This document shows, piece after piece, positions 37,638 to 48,962 of a stretch of DNA of 64,000 bases. Position numbers and translations under genes: made by a program. The stretch is taken from contig JAEUWP010000511.1 in assembly GCA_018524725.1 (NCBI GenBank), positions 61,269-125,268 of the forward strand, in the 5' to 3' direction. The DNA is from Podaxis mareebaensis. Its lineage: Eukaryota; Basidiomycota; Agaricomycetes; Agaricales; Agaricaceae. The notes under the pieces are model-generated. The model was not told where the DNA came from. It searched no databases and was given only the letters and a program-made list of their open reading frames with translations. Positions within the stretch are counted from its first letter, which is position 1; each line of letters starts with the position of its first letter.

Positions 37638-39275
37638 CTAAAATAACCCAGCCAAATCCGCAAACGGATCCTTATTTTGCTGCTGCTGCTGAGGTTGAGG
37701 CTGAGGCTGACTTAGCTTCCTCTGCGAATTCATCATACCCGCACTTACACCTCCAAACATACTCGGCGGAGTCTGTACCGGCGTTGAAGACTGCTGCGGC
37801 GTAGGACTCGTAGGCAACCTAATAGCTGCGGGCGGAGTCGTGCTTTGCTGAGGTTGTTGATATTGGAAAGGTGATGATGTCCCCCCTCCAAGTTGTAGAC
37901 CACCAAATCCATTGTTCGCGTTATAAGCCGTCGTTGGGACAGGTGAATGTGTCGTGATGGGTGGAGAACTGAAAGCTTGTTGTTGTGATACGGCCGGAGG
38001 TGCGGGGGTTGCGAATAATCCAGCGAGGTCGCTGATTCCACCCGTACCCGCACCGGTATTAGATGTAGGCGGTTCATCATCGAAATCGATCAACGACTCT
38101 TGTTGGGTACGAGAGTTGTTGGAGAGTTCGGCAGGGATAGGATTCGCAGCGGCGGTGTAGTCGCCTTTCTTGAAGGCCTCGTATCGCGCGAGGACGGTGT
38201 TAATTTGGTCGTTGATTTGTAGGAATGTGTCGAGAGACTCAGAGTCGTCATTTTCGGCGTCGTTGATCCATTTTTGGATTTTCGGGCGGGCTGATCTGAG
38301 GATCGAGGAGACTTGCTGTTTGGCGGCAGGAGTTGGTTCCATGAGCATTTGTTTTGAGGACCTGAGAAAGAGACTTACGTCGTAGGCGTCTCCTGAGACG
38401 AACCGTTCTCCTCTTTCCCGGTCTACGTTGTCCAGCATTTCGTTTAATAGGATGACCTTTTGCTCAAGCTTGTTCAGGTCGTTGAGAGCTTGTGCACGAT
38501 AGTCGGGTTTAGCATCAGGGTTGGCACCAGCGAGTGATTTCATGAGCTCCTGTGCTGCGGCGAGATCTCGAGGTGTACCACGCCGGATGAGTTCTTGGAG
38601 CTTAGCAGATTGAGCCTCGCGGTCTTCTTCCTCAAGCTCTTCCGCAGACTTGATGTTCTAGAGTTTAAATATGAGATTAGAATCCCACGCAACAGAAGGC
38701 AGAGTAGAAAACCCACCGAAGCAGTCGCCAACGAAGGTGGCCTCCCAATCTCTCTAAATCTATACCCCTTGAACGTCAGCAGTCGATGCATATCCCTAAT
38801 GTTTCCTAGATCCTCTTTCCACCTCGATTCAACGCAAATCCCCTCCTTCCAACTATGTATTAGGTCGAGTATCCGCGTCATAATGGGATTCGGGAATGGA
38901 GGTGGGCGTTCCGGAAAGCGACGGACGAGTTCATTGAGGAACTCTTTAGTTGATATCTGTAGGTGAAAGGGGTATCCACAGGACTGGACGAGAGTGTCGA
39001 GAAGAGAGAGAGCGAGGAGGGCGACGTGTGGATTGCGGTGGTTTGCAAGGCGGGCAATCATCATCGCTGCTTCTCGAGGACTGTATTAAAAGTCAATAAC
39101 GATAAAGTGGAGCGGTGATGACACAGACGCACTTGTTAGCTTTCTTTTTGTTGATGTAGTCAGCGACCTCGAGATGCAGGGCGTAATTGGGTTCGTGCAA
39201 CGACGGCTCGCATGCCCGTGTAATGAGCACCTCGAGAGGCGAGGTTCTCATCCAGCTTGTGCCTGCTGAAAGCAT
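37638..39275 (-). CDS. GGA-like VHS-GAT trafficking adaptor lacking a gamma-ear domain
   Basis: Four exons read leftwards: 39133-39275, 38717-39080, 38379-38657 and 37638-38315; 487 aa in frame. The last intron (63 nt) is also open in frame, but removing it restores GDAYDQVSSIL, the family sequence. VHS domain about residues 9-155 (NYALHLEVADYIN, NPHVALLALSLLDTLV, IRDMHRLLTFKGYRF). GAT domain about 175-310 (LQELIRRGTPRDL, KIQKWI). A clathrin-box-like LIDFD sits at 337-341. GGA proteins sort cargo at the trans-Golgi with Arf-GTP and clathrin. Unlike yeast Gga1/2, no C-terminal GAE domain follows; instead there is a Gln/Pro/Ser-rich tail with DLAGLF at 358-363 and again as the last six residues. 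A further 5' exon is possible. Confidence 0.9.
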
Positions 39276-40878
39276 CGTGAAGTGTGTCGAGTCTGGTCTG
39301 GAATGAGGTAGAGTAGATCAACGTCAATGAGCAGGCGTGGCACTGGAAGATTTTCCCTTTTACGGTAATCGCCCAGCGTAGCCGAAAACACAGAAAATCA
39401 GTGACGTCGGCTGTCATACCGCTTACTACTGTCCTGCTGAGCAAACCTAGTTGATGCTGGCATGCGCGATGCGCGACTGCGGAGGCGTGTCCATCGTCAG
39501 CAAGAGTCAACGTGATACGTAGGCCTCCTGGGAGACAACAATTATGATTCCCGCTGCATCTGTGCCACGAATAAGTTCAAAGGTGCTACCAGAGACAAAG
39601 TCCATAGTGGACACTGAATATTGAATCTCGGACTCGGGAAAAAGGGCTCGGAGATTATGTGTCTCCAGCCTCACCCGTTATGAGTTATAAGCTCAAAGGA
39701 ACTTCCACTAGCAATGACTGCATCCAGGGACTAAAATTCTGATTCTCCCAGTCCCGCCACTCTGATTTCAACTTCATTGGTTTGTGGCCTTCAACTGCGT
39801 TCTAATATCCGATGGTAAGTTCCAGAGTAGTCTTCGGATGCTAACATTTGCGATGGATAGGAATTGAGGGAGCACATTCAGATAGGATCTAGGCGATGCA
39901 AGAGATGTGCCGAAGGAATCCTCTCTCCTCCTTGGAGGATATTTTCTGAGGCTCGAGGGTTTGGCAACAGCTGAACTGAGTTCTTTAGACTAATTAAACA
40001 ACAAACTCGTAAGCATTCGAGACGAGGAATCAATCCGTCGTCATATTTTGAGCTGGGGCACGGAGATCATGCCGCAGGATGCCCATGGAAGCAGATATTC
40101 GGAAACAGAGTTGTGGTGAGCTATAATTAATTTAAAGCTGGAATAGAACAAAACAACCCTTGGATAAGTTGAACAATCGCCCGGCGATTTCTTTGTACCA
40201 GAGCCGCTCTGTAATCACCCCCATTACGATCGACCCCACCACTATGATGATTTTGAGCTTTCTCGTCATGACTGCAGAGCCTTCGCCCAGTTATTTCCAT
40301 GTGGATTTCAAGCTATTGGCATTACTGGCAATAACGACGAGAGTCGCGTCCTGTAGGCGCGTTCTTCAAACCGACACCACGCGATGGCAAGGCGCGAAAT
40401 ACATCTCGAATCATGGTCTCTTACACGCCCGCGGGGAAATTATCGGATATGACTCGGACCTCCTTCTTCACGATCCTCACAAAACACGCTATATTTCCTA
40501 CTACCATCAAGTGTGTCTCTCACAATAACAAATCTCATGACCGCCGACTTCGTTAAGCCCTCCTATGTCCTCCCGCTTTTCTCCTCTAGCATAGTCCCGC
40601 CTCCATCAAAAGGAAGCTCTCAGCCACATTCAAGATACAGCCCGGCAGAGCCAATTTAAGATGAAAGGACATGCGACAAATCAGAGATCTCAACTCGATT
40701 GAAGCCAAATTTATGTCCTGTACAACAGGGTCGTTGCCCGATCTTACGGGACGGAATACCCAATGCCGAAAAGTCGCCTTGAATTTGATTGCCATTTAAA
40801 AAGCTCAATGAGATTAGAGAGCGCATCGTCTGCAAGGTCCCGTCATCAATTCGCCCCACCTATACCTATCAGCCAAGT
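39276..40878. other. Intergenic region between the VHS-GAT gene and esterase copy 4
   Basis: About 1.6 kb of divergent promoter DNA. An open frame at 40160-40528 lacks recognisable features. The last 100 nt contain the TATA-like 11-mer shared with copy 3. Confidence 0.5.
40795..40805 (+). promoter_or_regulatory. TATA-like element of esterase copy 4
   Basis: TTTAAAAAGCT, identical to the element before copy 3, 73 nt before the start codon. Confidence 0.5.
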
Positions 40879-42015
40879 ATGAAGTTAACCACGCTCACAG
40901 CCCTCCTCACACTCCTCCCAGCCGTAGCCCTCAGCAAACCCGAATCCACGGGACCCTTCCATAAAAACCAAATCAAAACCCTCGTCACTTTCGGCGACAG
41001 TTACACCGATACCTTCTGGATCACCAACGGTGGCGTCCAATGGCCCACATACGTTGCCCGCTACGCCAACATCCAAAACTACCCTTACGCTCGTTCCGGC
41101 GCCACCTGTTCCAACGACCTTACGTTCCGTCCCTTCCCCCCACTCTTCGAGTCCCAGATCCCGACGTTCTTGGGCGACAAGAAGAACGGAACAGTCAAAG
41201 TCGATCCGAGGAGTACGCTGTACACTTTGTGGTTGGGCACCAATGACATTGGTGTGAGTTCGTTGTTGACAGGGGATAATTCAGCTTCGATCGTGGATGT
41301 TGCTGGGTGTTTGGTGAATTGGGTGAAAGTGATGTATGATCATGGCGCGAGGAATTTCTTGTTCCAAAATGTGAGTGGTTTAGATTTCAAGCTGTGAGTG
41401 AGGCTTACCTTGGACGGTTTGTTGATAGATGGTGCCTCTTGAAACAACCCCGATGTATGCTCCCGATTCTTGGCCGAATAGGTACTGGCACCTCGAGCGT
41501 AATACGACAGCATGGAGTATCGCCATTCGCGAACTCGTTCTTTCTGGTAACGCTTTGACGAAGCTCATGCTTCAAGATCTTGCCCCTAAACTGCATGGTG
41601 CCCACATCGGTCAGTATGCTCTCACATACGGTCTTTCGGGTATCGTTACGAGACTCACCTCAACGCATACACAGGCCTCTTTGACTCGCACGGTCTCTTC
41701 GCCGACATGTACGCTCATCCTGCGAAATACCTCAACGGCACCGCTCCGTTGAATGTCACTGGCGCAGTTGACAGCTGTATTTTCCAAGTTGGTGATTCTG
41801 AGGAGAGTGTATGCACTCTTGTGAACGGAACTGCTCGTGACAGCTATCTCTGGTGCGTACAACATCTCTTGGCGAGGCAAGTTGCAAACTAAGGCATTTG
41901 GATTGATAGGTATGATGAGTTGCATCCAAGTGAACAGGCTGATCGCCACGTCGCGAGGGAGATTGCGAATATTATCGGGGGTAAGGGAAGTCGCTGGGTT
42001 TCTTGGTTGAGGTAG
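40879..42015 (+). CDS. Secreted GDSL/SGNH esterase, carbohydrate esterase family 16-like, copy 4
   Basis: Exons 40879-41370, 41429-41609, 41675-41852 and 41910-42015 (492/181/178/106 nt); 318 aa. Exon 1 is one codon longer than in the other copies, by a residue before GPFHKNQIK. Signal peptide MKLTTLTALLTLLPAVALS, FGDSYTD (Ser41), GATCSN, LGTNDIG and YDELH are intact. Sequence is closer to copies 1 and 2 than to copy 3. An Ala replaces Asp in the NGT-RDSYLW segment of exon 3. An alternative in-frame ATG at 40789 exists, but the chosen one gives the signal peptide directly. It is separated from the rest of the array by the VHS-GAT gene. Confidence 0.94.
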
Positions 42016-42314
42016 AGGGCAACTGGTGTTGGTGCTTGTCTCGTGTATGGGCCGAAGGAATCATAATTTATGCTAGCATAAATCGTCTCAATACTGGCTG
42101 GGCGGTCGAGAAGGGCGATTACGGACAAAATACGGGCTGTAAAGCATAGAATCCAAACATCAGTTGTGCCCATCGTGGATACAGATTTACCCCACCCAGC
42201 GGAATTCAACAGAGTTCCTGGTGGAGGCGATATCCCATTGAGCATCTTGGATTTAACGGCCGTGGGGGATTAGGCACCGTCACAAATAGCGGCACGAATC
42301 CATCATCGAATGCG

Positions 42315-43061
42315 TCACGTCGAGAATACTGTCGAGGGGGACGGGGACGAGGGTCCAACAGCACTTGAACCCGAACTCGGAGAAGGCGAAATTGGATGTC
42401 TCCATCCAACCTCATGCCCATTCTCGATCATAGGCTCAACAAAGCCCCTAAAGATCCACGGTCTCTCCTTCACCGCGCTCTCCTCCTCCTCACCCTCCTT
42501 AGCACTCTGGTCCTGCGACCACCGCATACCATATCCCTCCGGCACTCTCATTTCATACACCAGCACCTGGTGTGGCAACCAATGTAAATTCCGCCAACTG
42601 GCAGCACCGACTATCCTCCAAAATAACGCTAGTGCTTTTTCATTTAGGACGGCCCTAGGACCTTGTGCGCGACCCCACCACCCAGGTTCGCCTTTGGCCG
42701 CTTTGGATACTTTGGCTGGATGGAGTTCTTGAGAGCGGTGAGCGTGCTTTGTCCATGCGCGTGCGCCGGCACTGAGCCCTACGTTGTTGGGGACTTGGTA
42801 TGCGATAAGGCACTGGTCGGTTGTTGGAGGTAGGGAGCCGAGTGCGGAGCCTGTTGTAAGTGCTAGACCATGTGAGAGGTGTGTGAAGAGTGGTGAGGTT
42901 GCGAACTCTTTCTCCTCTGAGCTGAGAGGGTGGTTGGATTTGAGGCGTTGTAGGATTTGAGAGACTTTGTCGCGTTGCTCAGAAGCGCAGAGGAGCTCGT
43001 GCATGTTGAAGCAATGCGGGGTGGGTAGAGGCAGGGGCAAATTCTGGGTTTCTGCATCCAT
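42315..43061 (-). CDS. Uncharacterised protein, single exon
   Basis: An open frame on the minus strand of 248 aa from the ATG at 43061; it stays open upstream to an ATG at 43184 (289 aa), so the start is uncertain. It has mixed polar and aromatic composition with ordered-looking blocks: MHELLCASEQRDKVSQILQR, TTGSALGSLPPTTDQCLIAY, and FWRIVGAASWRNLHWLPHQV. The last 60 residues are acidic then Pro/Ser-rich. No signal peptide or membrane span. The codon pattern and length suggest it is real. I do not recognise a family or function. It converges on esterase copy 4. Confidence 0.6.
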   Translation of the reverse strand: MDAETQNLPLPLPTPHCFNMHELLCASEQRDKVSQILQRLKSNHPLSSEEKEFATSPLFTHLSHGLALTTGSALGSLPPTTDQCLIAYQVPNNVGLSAGARAWTKHAHRSQELHPAKVSKAAKGEPGWWGRAQGPRAVLNEKALALFWRIVGAASWRNLHWLPHQVLVYEMRVPEGYGMRWSQDQSAKEGEEEESAVKERPWIFRGFVEPMIENGHEVGWRHPISPSPSSGSSAVGPSSPSPSTVFST

Positions 43062-44608
43062 GGGTTTCTTAGTGAATTGTGACAATATGATTCGATTGTA
43101 GATGAGATTCAAGAATGTGCGGGGCAGGGTGCCGCAGGTGAGCGAACATAACCGAGTGACAAGCGCATGATACACTGGCAACATTCAGAGGTTCGTGTTT
43201 ACACTTGTTGTCGATCATCTTTGTGAAACTTGGGCTTTGCCTAACATCGTTGGTCATTAAGTGTTGTTGCTTTGACTACACCCTTATAAGCGTTGTAGTC
43301 AAATATCATACAATAGCTGACCATTCACACTTCATTCTTCCGTTGACGCCGGCTGTCCCCTCCTGGGTCAAGGATTACGTTATCTACCGTTGACGATCTC
43401 CAATTGCTGGTATCACAGTTACCAAAGAGAGTGCAATCCTGATATTCAACATCTTCGGCCGTCAGACGAAGGTTACGCTGCTACAAGTCTCCAACAGATA
43501 AGAAAGCGCATTGAAGCCAATTTCCAAAAATTCCTCGAATCGAAAACAAATGACGAAAAGGTCCTCTCGGGCTGGGCCCTCGAATGCCAGGATACGCGGC
43601 GACAGTGTGGTCAGGAGCTCGGACGTCTATCCTTTGCTATCTCAGACAACCGAGAAATTCAAAATCAAGGAAGAAGGGTCAGAGGCAGATCAACACTGTA
43701 GATTTGATATGCTGGTACAAGGAAGATAACGATGGCGCATTGCGGAGCAGATAAGTAAGTATGTAGGGCACACACACTTCTCTTTCTGGCGCCTTTGTCT
43801 CACAACTTTGGGAATTCCTGATTCAAGTCTCTTATCTCTGCCGACAACGAAGACACTGATAACCCAAAAACCGCATTGTGACCGAAGACTGTTACACTGA
43901 CTACCTTCGGGGTTCTCCTATGCGGTGCCCTCCGTGCGTTTTGTTAAATGCTCCGAGAATCTGTGCTTACTATCAGCTGGGGTGCTACGATTTCTAGTTG
44001 ATGTTAATTCAATACGAGCAGAGAACTTGCACAAGCTATTTTTAAAGTCAGTGTGGTGGTGGCATCAGGGACCAACAACGTGGACAAAAGTGGTAAACAA
44101 GTTCAAACCGCATAGATAACGGTTGTCCCCGTGTTGAACGCTTCCTTCACCGACTTGGTACATCTCATCAACAATGCCGGTATTTTGCACGGCTCTTCTC
44201 ACAAAAAAAGGTTCTCTGTGTCAACGAAGAACGCTCCTGGGCCTTATGACGGATATCCTGGATGCTCTCCCGACGCATGGATGGAGGTTCCGAGCTTGGT
44301 ACACTCGCTGGCACTCGAAACGGAGGGCGCGTTTGGTCTCCGGATGCGGATACAATGAGCTAGATCTTGTCTGTCTAGATATAAATCACAACTTGTGCCT
44401 AATTTTCTCACGGGAATTGGCTTATCGGCTCAGCGCCTCTCCTGGCCGTCAACCCCCTCTCCTTCAGGCCCATTACTTTTCCTCCCCAATTCACATCCAA
44501 GTCCATCTTTCTTGTCCCAGGAAAAACTACCCAAAGGAAGCTATACTGCGGCGCGTCACTGTGGGGTACAATCAAACAACTCGTTGTGAAAGGCTTCTCT
44601 ACTCGGTT

Positions 44609-44797
44609 AGATAACGAGACTCGAGAAGTATTTCTGACGTGCGGGACGGCGGCGCGGACCACGATACTATCAGTGTCTGGGGTGAAATTGAATTGAAGGA
44701 CGAGTAAGGTGCAACAACCAAACCGAGATAATTCGCCCCTATTGTTCCGGACTGATGATTGGCTAGCCTTTATCATGGAGGGTCGCGCTGGAGATAA
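44609..44797 (+). promoter_or_regulatory. Cluster of GATA-factor motifs upstream of DUR3
   Basis: AGATAA at 44609-44614, 44726-44731 and 44792-44797, plus reverse-strand GATA at 44667-44671 (CTATC) and 44770-44774 (TTATC). Fungal AreA/Nit2-type activators bind HGATAR, often in pairs, at nitrogen-scavenging genes. A reversed CCAAT (ATTGG) sits at 44758-44762. Regulation of DUR3 by nitrogen limitation is inferred. Confidence 0.5.
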
Positions 44798-44841
44798 GGA
44801 AATGCCAGCGCAATATCGTGTGTGCGGAGAAGGGTGCGTGA

Positions 44842-44849
44842 TATATAAA
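44842..44849 (+). promoter_or_regulatory. TATA box of DUR3
   Basis: TATATAAA lies 209 nt before the DUR3 start codon, downstream of the GATA cluster. A leader of about 180 nt would follow. Confidence 0.5.
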
Positions 44850-45057
44850 CTTTCGCTTGAGAAGACTGGATGACGTTGAGCATTGTCGGACAACTTGGTT
44901 CTCTTCCGCCTCTGCTGCCGCTGTGCCTTTGCTCCCTGTAGGACGTTCTTTCCTATCAAAGTCTCTGGCAGTGCCGATTCCCTATAGACTCGTTGTTCCT
45001 CTTCGATCTTAGTCGCACGAGGCTTCCTTCTGAGGACCTCCGCATTCACCTCCCACG

Positions 45058-47866
45058 ATGTCCGAAACCATTCTCCCTCAAGGCGCCGGCTATGGCGTTG
45101 GTGCGTTCCAGCATCTCATGCTAGAATTGCGGAGAACCGATGCAATGGATATAATCTTCATGTAGTCATCGGAATTGGTCTCTTCTTCAGTGCCTTCATG
45201 GTCGGCATCACGGCTCTTCAAGCACGATATACCCCATTCTCGCCCAAAGACTCGGAAGAATTCAATACAGCGTCAAGAAGTATTAAGCCTGGGTTGATCG
45301 CTTCAGGTATTGTCTCTGCTTGGACGTGGGCTGCTACACTAGTACGTCCTAGATCTTCGTTCTTCTCGTCGTCGGGTGCTGACGAGGGCTTTGCGCAGTT
45401 GCAAAGTAGCGCTGTGGCATACAAGTTTGGTATCAGTGGGCCTTGGTGGTATGGTGCCGGTGCTACCGTGCAAATTCTTCTCTTCGCCATGGTAAGCATA
45501 CTGGCACTCTAAGGATATGATGCTTAGCCTTTCCCCCAAGCTCGCCGCCAAACTCAAATTGAACGCACCCTTTGCACATACATGGCTGGAGATTGTTGGG
45601 GTTCGATGGGGTCAGGCCGCACATCTAGTATTCATGTTCTTTGGGTGAGTTCTGGCCCGTATCGCCCTTTGTTAAACACTCATGATTGACAATTTCAGTT
45701 TTGCAACAAATATCATTGTCAGTTCGATGTTGATCCTTGGCGGATCGGCTACTGTGACGGATTTGACTGGAATGAATACGATTGCTGTAAGCTTTTTGTC
45801 CTTCCTTGCCCCCCAATAGCCGAGGGAGTTAATAAATCATCTAGGCTTGCTTCTTGATCCCCATTGACGTCGCCATCTACGTTGTGGTCGGTGGTATGCG
45901 GTCGACCCTTCTTTGTGACTAGTGGGTCATTTCGGTCCCAGCTCATCTGTGGGCACCGAATCTGACCCTTCCCTCTCAGCACACACACTGCTATCCTCTT
46001 CGTCATCATCCTTGTGAGTCTTGACTATCAAATGGTGCAACTGGTGCCTCGGGGCTCACACGCGGATTAGACATTCGTTTTCACCGTCTATGCAACGAGT
46101 CCCAAGATCGGCAGTCCCTCAAAAATGCACGAACTCCTTACTGCTGCCGCGGCAGTTGCACCTGTGGATGGTAACGCCCAAGGATCATATATTACCATGA
46201 GGTCTAAGAACGGCCTTATTTTTGGTGTTATCAACATTATCGGAAACTTCGCGACAGTGTTCCAGGATCAGGCGTACTGGCAGCGTGCTATTGCTAGTCG
46301 CCCTGCTACAACTGTCAAGGCATATCTCTTGGGTGGCCTCGCATGGTATGCTTCGATCTCCTTTACGCCAAACTCTCGATATTGAGGGCTGCCGTAGGTT
46401 CGCTATCCCCTTCACATTCGCCACCACTCTCGGTCTTGCTGCTGTCGCTCTCCGTGGTGACCCAGACATGAAAGTCCTTACACCTGCTGACGTCTCCGCT
46501 GGCCTTCCTGCCGCCGCATCCGCTGCTGCGCTCCTGGGTAAGGGCGGTGCGGCTGCGATTCTCGTGCTTTTGTTCTTGGCTGTTACGAGCGCGTGTTCTG
46601 CGGAGCTTATTGCGTCATCGTCGCTGTTGACTTATGATGTGTATGTGAGGTATATCAATCCGAAGGCGAACGAGCCACAGGTGTTGAGAATGGGTCATTA
46701 CATGGTCAGTTATTTATGAACGTTCTGAGATGGACGGGAAGGCTGATTGAATGGGATATAGGTCGCGTTTTGGGCTATTGTTTGCGGTATTGCGGGTACT
46801 ATATTTTTCTACATTGGGGTTTCTATGGGCTGGCTCTACGTACGTATGAACCGGGTGAATTAAAAATGCGAGTGGTGCTAATTGGATGATCGGCAGACTT
46901 TCATGGGTGTCATCCTCGGTTCTGGAGTTGTTCCTATCGCGCTGTCTATTACCTGGACTAAGGCCAACAAGTGGGGTTGCATTGGGGGCGCTGTCGTGGG
47001 ATTCTTTTGTGGCATTATTGCGTGGTTGGTGACTACGGCGGAATTGAACGATGGCGTTATCAATGTCCAGACCACGGGAGGGGACTTTGAGATGCTGGCG
47101 GGTAATGTGGCGTCGATTGCTGTCGGTGGTATTGTTGCTGTTGTGGCGTCGCTCATTGTGAGTGTTCCTCATGGGTTCTATTGGTTGGAGGGTTTTTGAT
47201 CGCAGTTCTGGCAGTGGCCTGATAACTATGATTGGGAAGCAACTCGAAACTTCAACAAGTCCGAGCCTGGACCTGTTGCGGATTCTAGCCATGAGGAGAA
47301 GTCCAGTCATGAGGCGGAGTCCAGGGATGAGAATGAGTCTAGCCATGAGAAGGAGTCGACCATTAAGAAGAATGTTGATGCCGAAATCAAGGCCGCCTCC
47401 GTTGCCGATTCATTCGACGCTGCTGAGCAAGAAAGTGAACTTGATCATGCCAAGTTAAAGAAGGCGTTCCGCTTCGCGAGCTGGTCTTCTGTTGGTCTGG
47501 TGAGTACCACCGGTCTCTCGAGCGTCGTTAGGCAGATTTTTAATCATATGGACCTAGTTCGTCATCCTCATTCTTCTTATTCCCCTTCCTCTCTTCGGCT
47601 CGGCACATGTCTATAGTGTCAAAGACCTTACTGCTTGGGTCTCTATTGGAATTGCTTGGACATTCTTCTCTAGCTTCGCTGTAGTCATTTATCCGCTCTA
47701 TGAGAGTAGAGTGGCTCTTGGTCAAGTTGCCAAGGGTGTCATTAAGGTTAGTGCGGGGTCGTGTGATCACGGAGGAACATTTGTCTGATGTGGAGCGTTT
47801 ATCCAGGACATCATTGCCAAGGGTGCTGGCAAGTACGTCCCCCCGGCGAAGCCGTCGGCGGCGTAA
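45058..47866 (+). CDS. DUR3: Urea/polyamine permease of the sodium:solute symporter family
   Basis: Plasma-membrane importer of urea and polyamines. Fourteen exons: 45058-45100, 45166-45341, 45399-45491, 45541-45644, 45699-45786, 45845-45921, 45980-46013, 46071-46345, 46398-46704, 46762-46839, 46897-47157, 47206-47499, 47558-47746 and 47807-47866. They give 692 aa, the usual DUR3 length. Multiple hydrophobic spans run throughout. Recognisable DUR3 segments are the N-terminal QGAGYGVVIGIGLFFS, VSAWTWAATLLQSS, FGISGPWWYGAGATVQ, TGMNTIAACFL, NIIGNFATVFQDQAYWQRA and SACSAELIASSSL. A hydrophilic loop in exon 12 holds four copies of a six-residue repeat. The exon 4 acceptor (CCCAAG) is the least certain junction. 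The promoter carries GATA motifs. Confidence 0.95.
47287..47358 (+). repeat. Four tandem 18-nt units in a DUR3 loop
   Basis: Codons encode SHEEKS, SHEAES, RDENES and SHEKES in succession, all with the pattern x-[HD]-E-x-[KE]-S, inside the cytoplasmic-looking hydrophilic loop. The DNA units remain clearly alike, indicating a local expansion. Confidence 0.8.
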
Positions 47867-48962
47867 AGTTTTGTATGAGAGGCACATTTTCACGATTACG
47901 ACCTGGTTGACTGAGAGGACTTGATAGAGATTAGTGGGTCTGTAACAGTTGGATTCTGAGTTACAGTTGTGCATTTAGGTTTCGCTGTACCTACTTACTG
48001 ATGTTGTTTCATATCCTTACTAATTCTATGTAAATTAATCATGCACATGGGGGGATGATGTGAATTGGGTATTGTATGGGCGCGATTAAGCGCCGACGTT
48101 TGTCAACCACTCCAATGAAACCTAGATTATTCGGTCTTCGTTCCAATTGGTGTCTGGAAGGTAAGGGCCTCGTTCAGGATCCCGTAATGAAGCTACAGAA
48201 TTGAGGTACTGGGTGTCATGTGTGAATGTGGTGTTGTGTAATGTGGTGGGGTATATACGATTCGGAAATCAGGGGAAGGCCTGTTCAGGTGACACCTCTA
48301 TTCATCTTGTCTCGCCCCCTGGGTCCCCACTACTCCGTTTTCCTTCGTCCCACTCCGTTGCCTGCGGCGTTGTGCGTCTTTATTATTACCTCGGGAAGCG
48401 TGAATTATTATCAGGTGAATAGTAAAGATAACATAGCTAGATAACAGGACTTGTAGATCATTAGCACGGTTGGTGTGACCCTCATCAATGGGATGCCAAG
48501 AGCCTTGGGGTGTGAATTCCAACACGTGTTATGTTTTGGCTGGCCCATGGCTTAATGCTCCTAGTAAGATACTTGATATATTGAACACCTGGACCCGGGG
48601 TCAATTGGCATCCACCGGCACCAACATGCGCGTTGTCATTGCCTCCTTTGGTGGCGGGCCGCGAGACGTGACGGTGATGATGTCGTTCGGCAGGGAGAGC
48701 CGACCATCGGGGAGAGGGGTATGCCTTATTCGGTATGGTTGCCTGGAAATGATGCGAGATAACATGACCCGGAACTAGAGTAACGTGACTCCATAGGTGG
48801 CCGTGCCAAGCCTTTCTTTCGCCTCCTGTTAAAGTGGCGTATATAAGGCCCTTGGCGTCTACCTACACAGCCCCCTTCCCCTCCCCTTTCTTTCCAGCCT
48901 CCTAGTTGTCCATTCGATACACGTATTTTTCACTCGTCTGACGCGTACCGGCCAAGTTTTGA
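47867..48962. other. Intergenic region, DUR3 3' end and exchanger promoter
   Basis: About 1.1 kb without supported coding sequence. The right end has a TATA box and a CT-rich leader. Small open frames (48488-48778) show no family features. Confidence 0.5.
48840..48847 (+). promoter_or_regulatory. TATA box of the Ca2+/H+ exchanger gene
   Basis: TATATAAG, 116 nt before the start codon, followed by a CT-rich stretch as is common at fungal transcription starts. Confidence 0.5.

Larger units (their letters stand above)
43062..45057. other. Intergenic region and DUR3 promoter
   Basis: About 2 kb. The right 450 nt form the DUR3 promoter with several GATA motifs and a TATA box. The rest (43390-44400) has short open frames without family support, perhaps a decayed gene, but nothing I can name. 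Confidence 0.45.

Noticed and set aside
44131..44358. Peptide HLINNAGILHGSS resembling the NNAG motif of short-chain dehydrogenases
   Set aside because: No Rossmann glycine motif upstream, no YxxxK downstream in any frame; treated as coincidence.
44408..45049. 213-codon minus-strand open frame
   Set aside because: It overlaps the DUR3 promoter with its TATA box and GATA motifs and has no family features.
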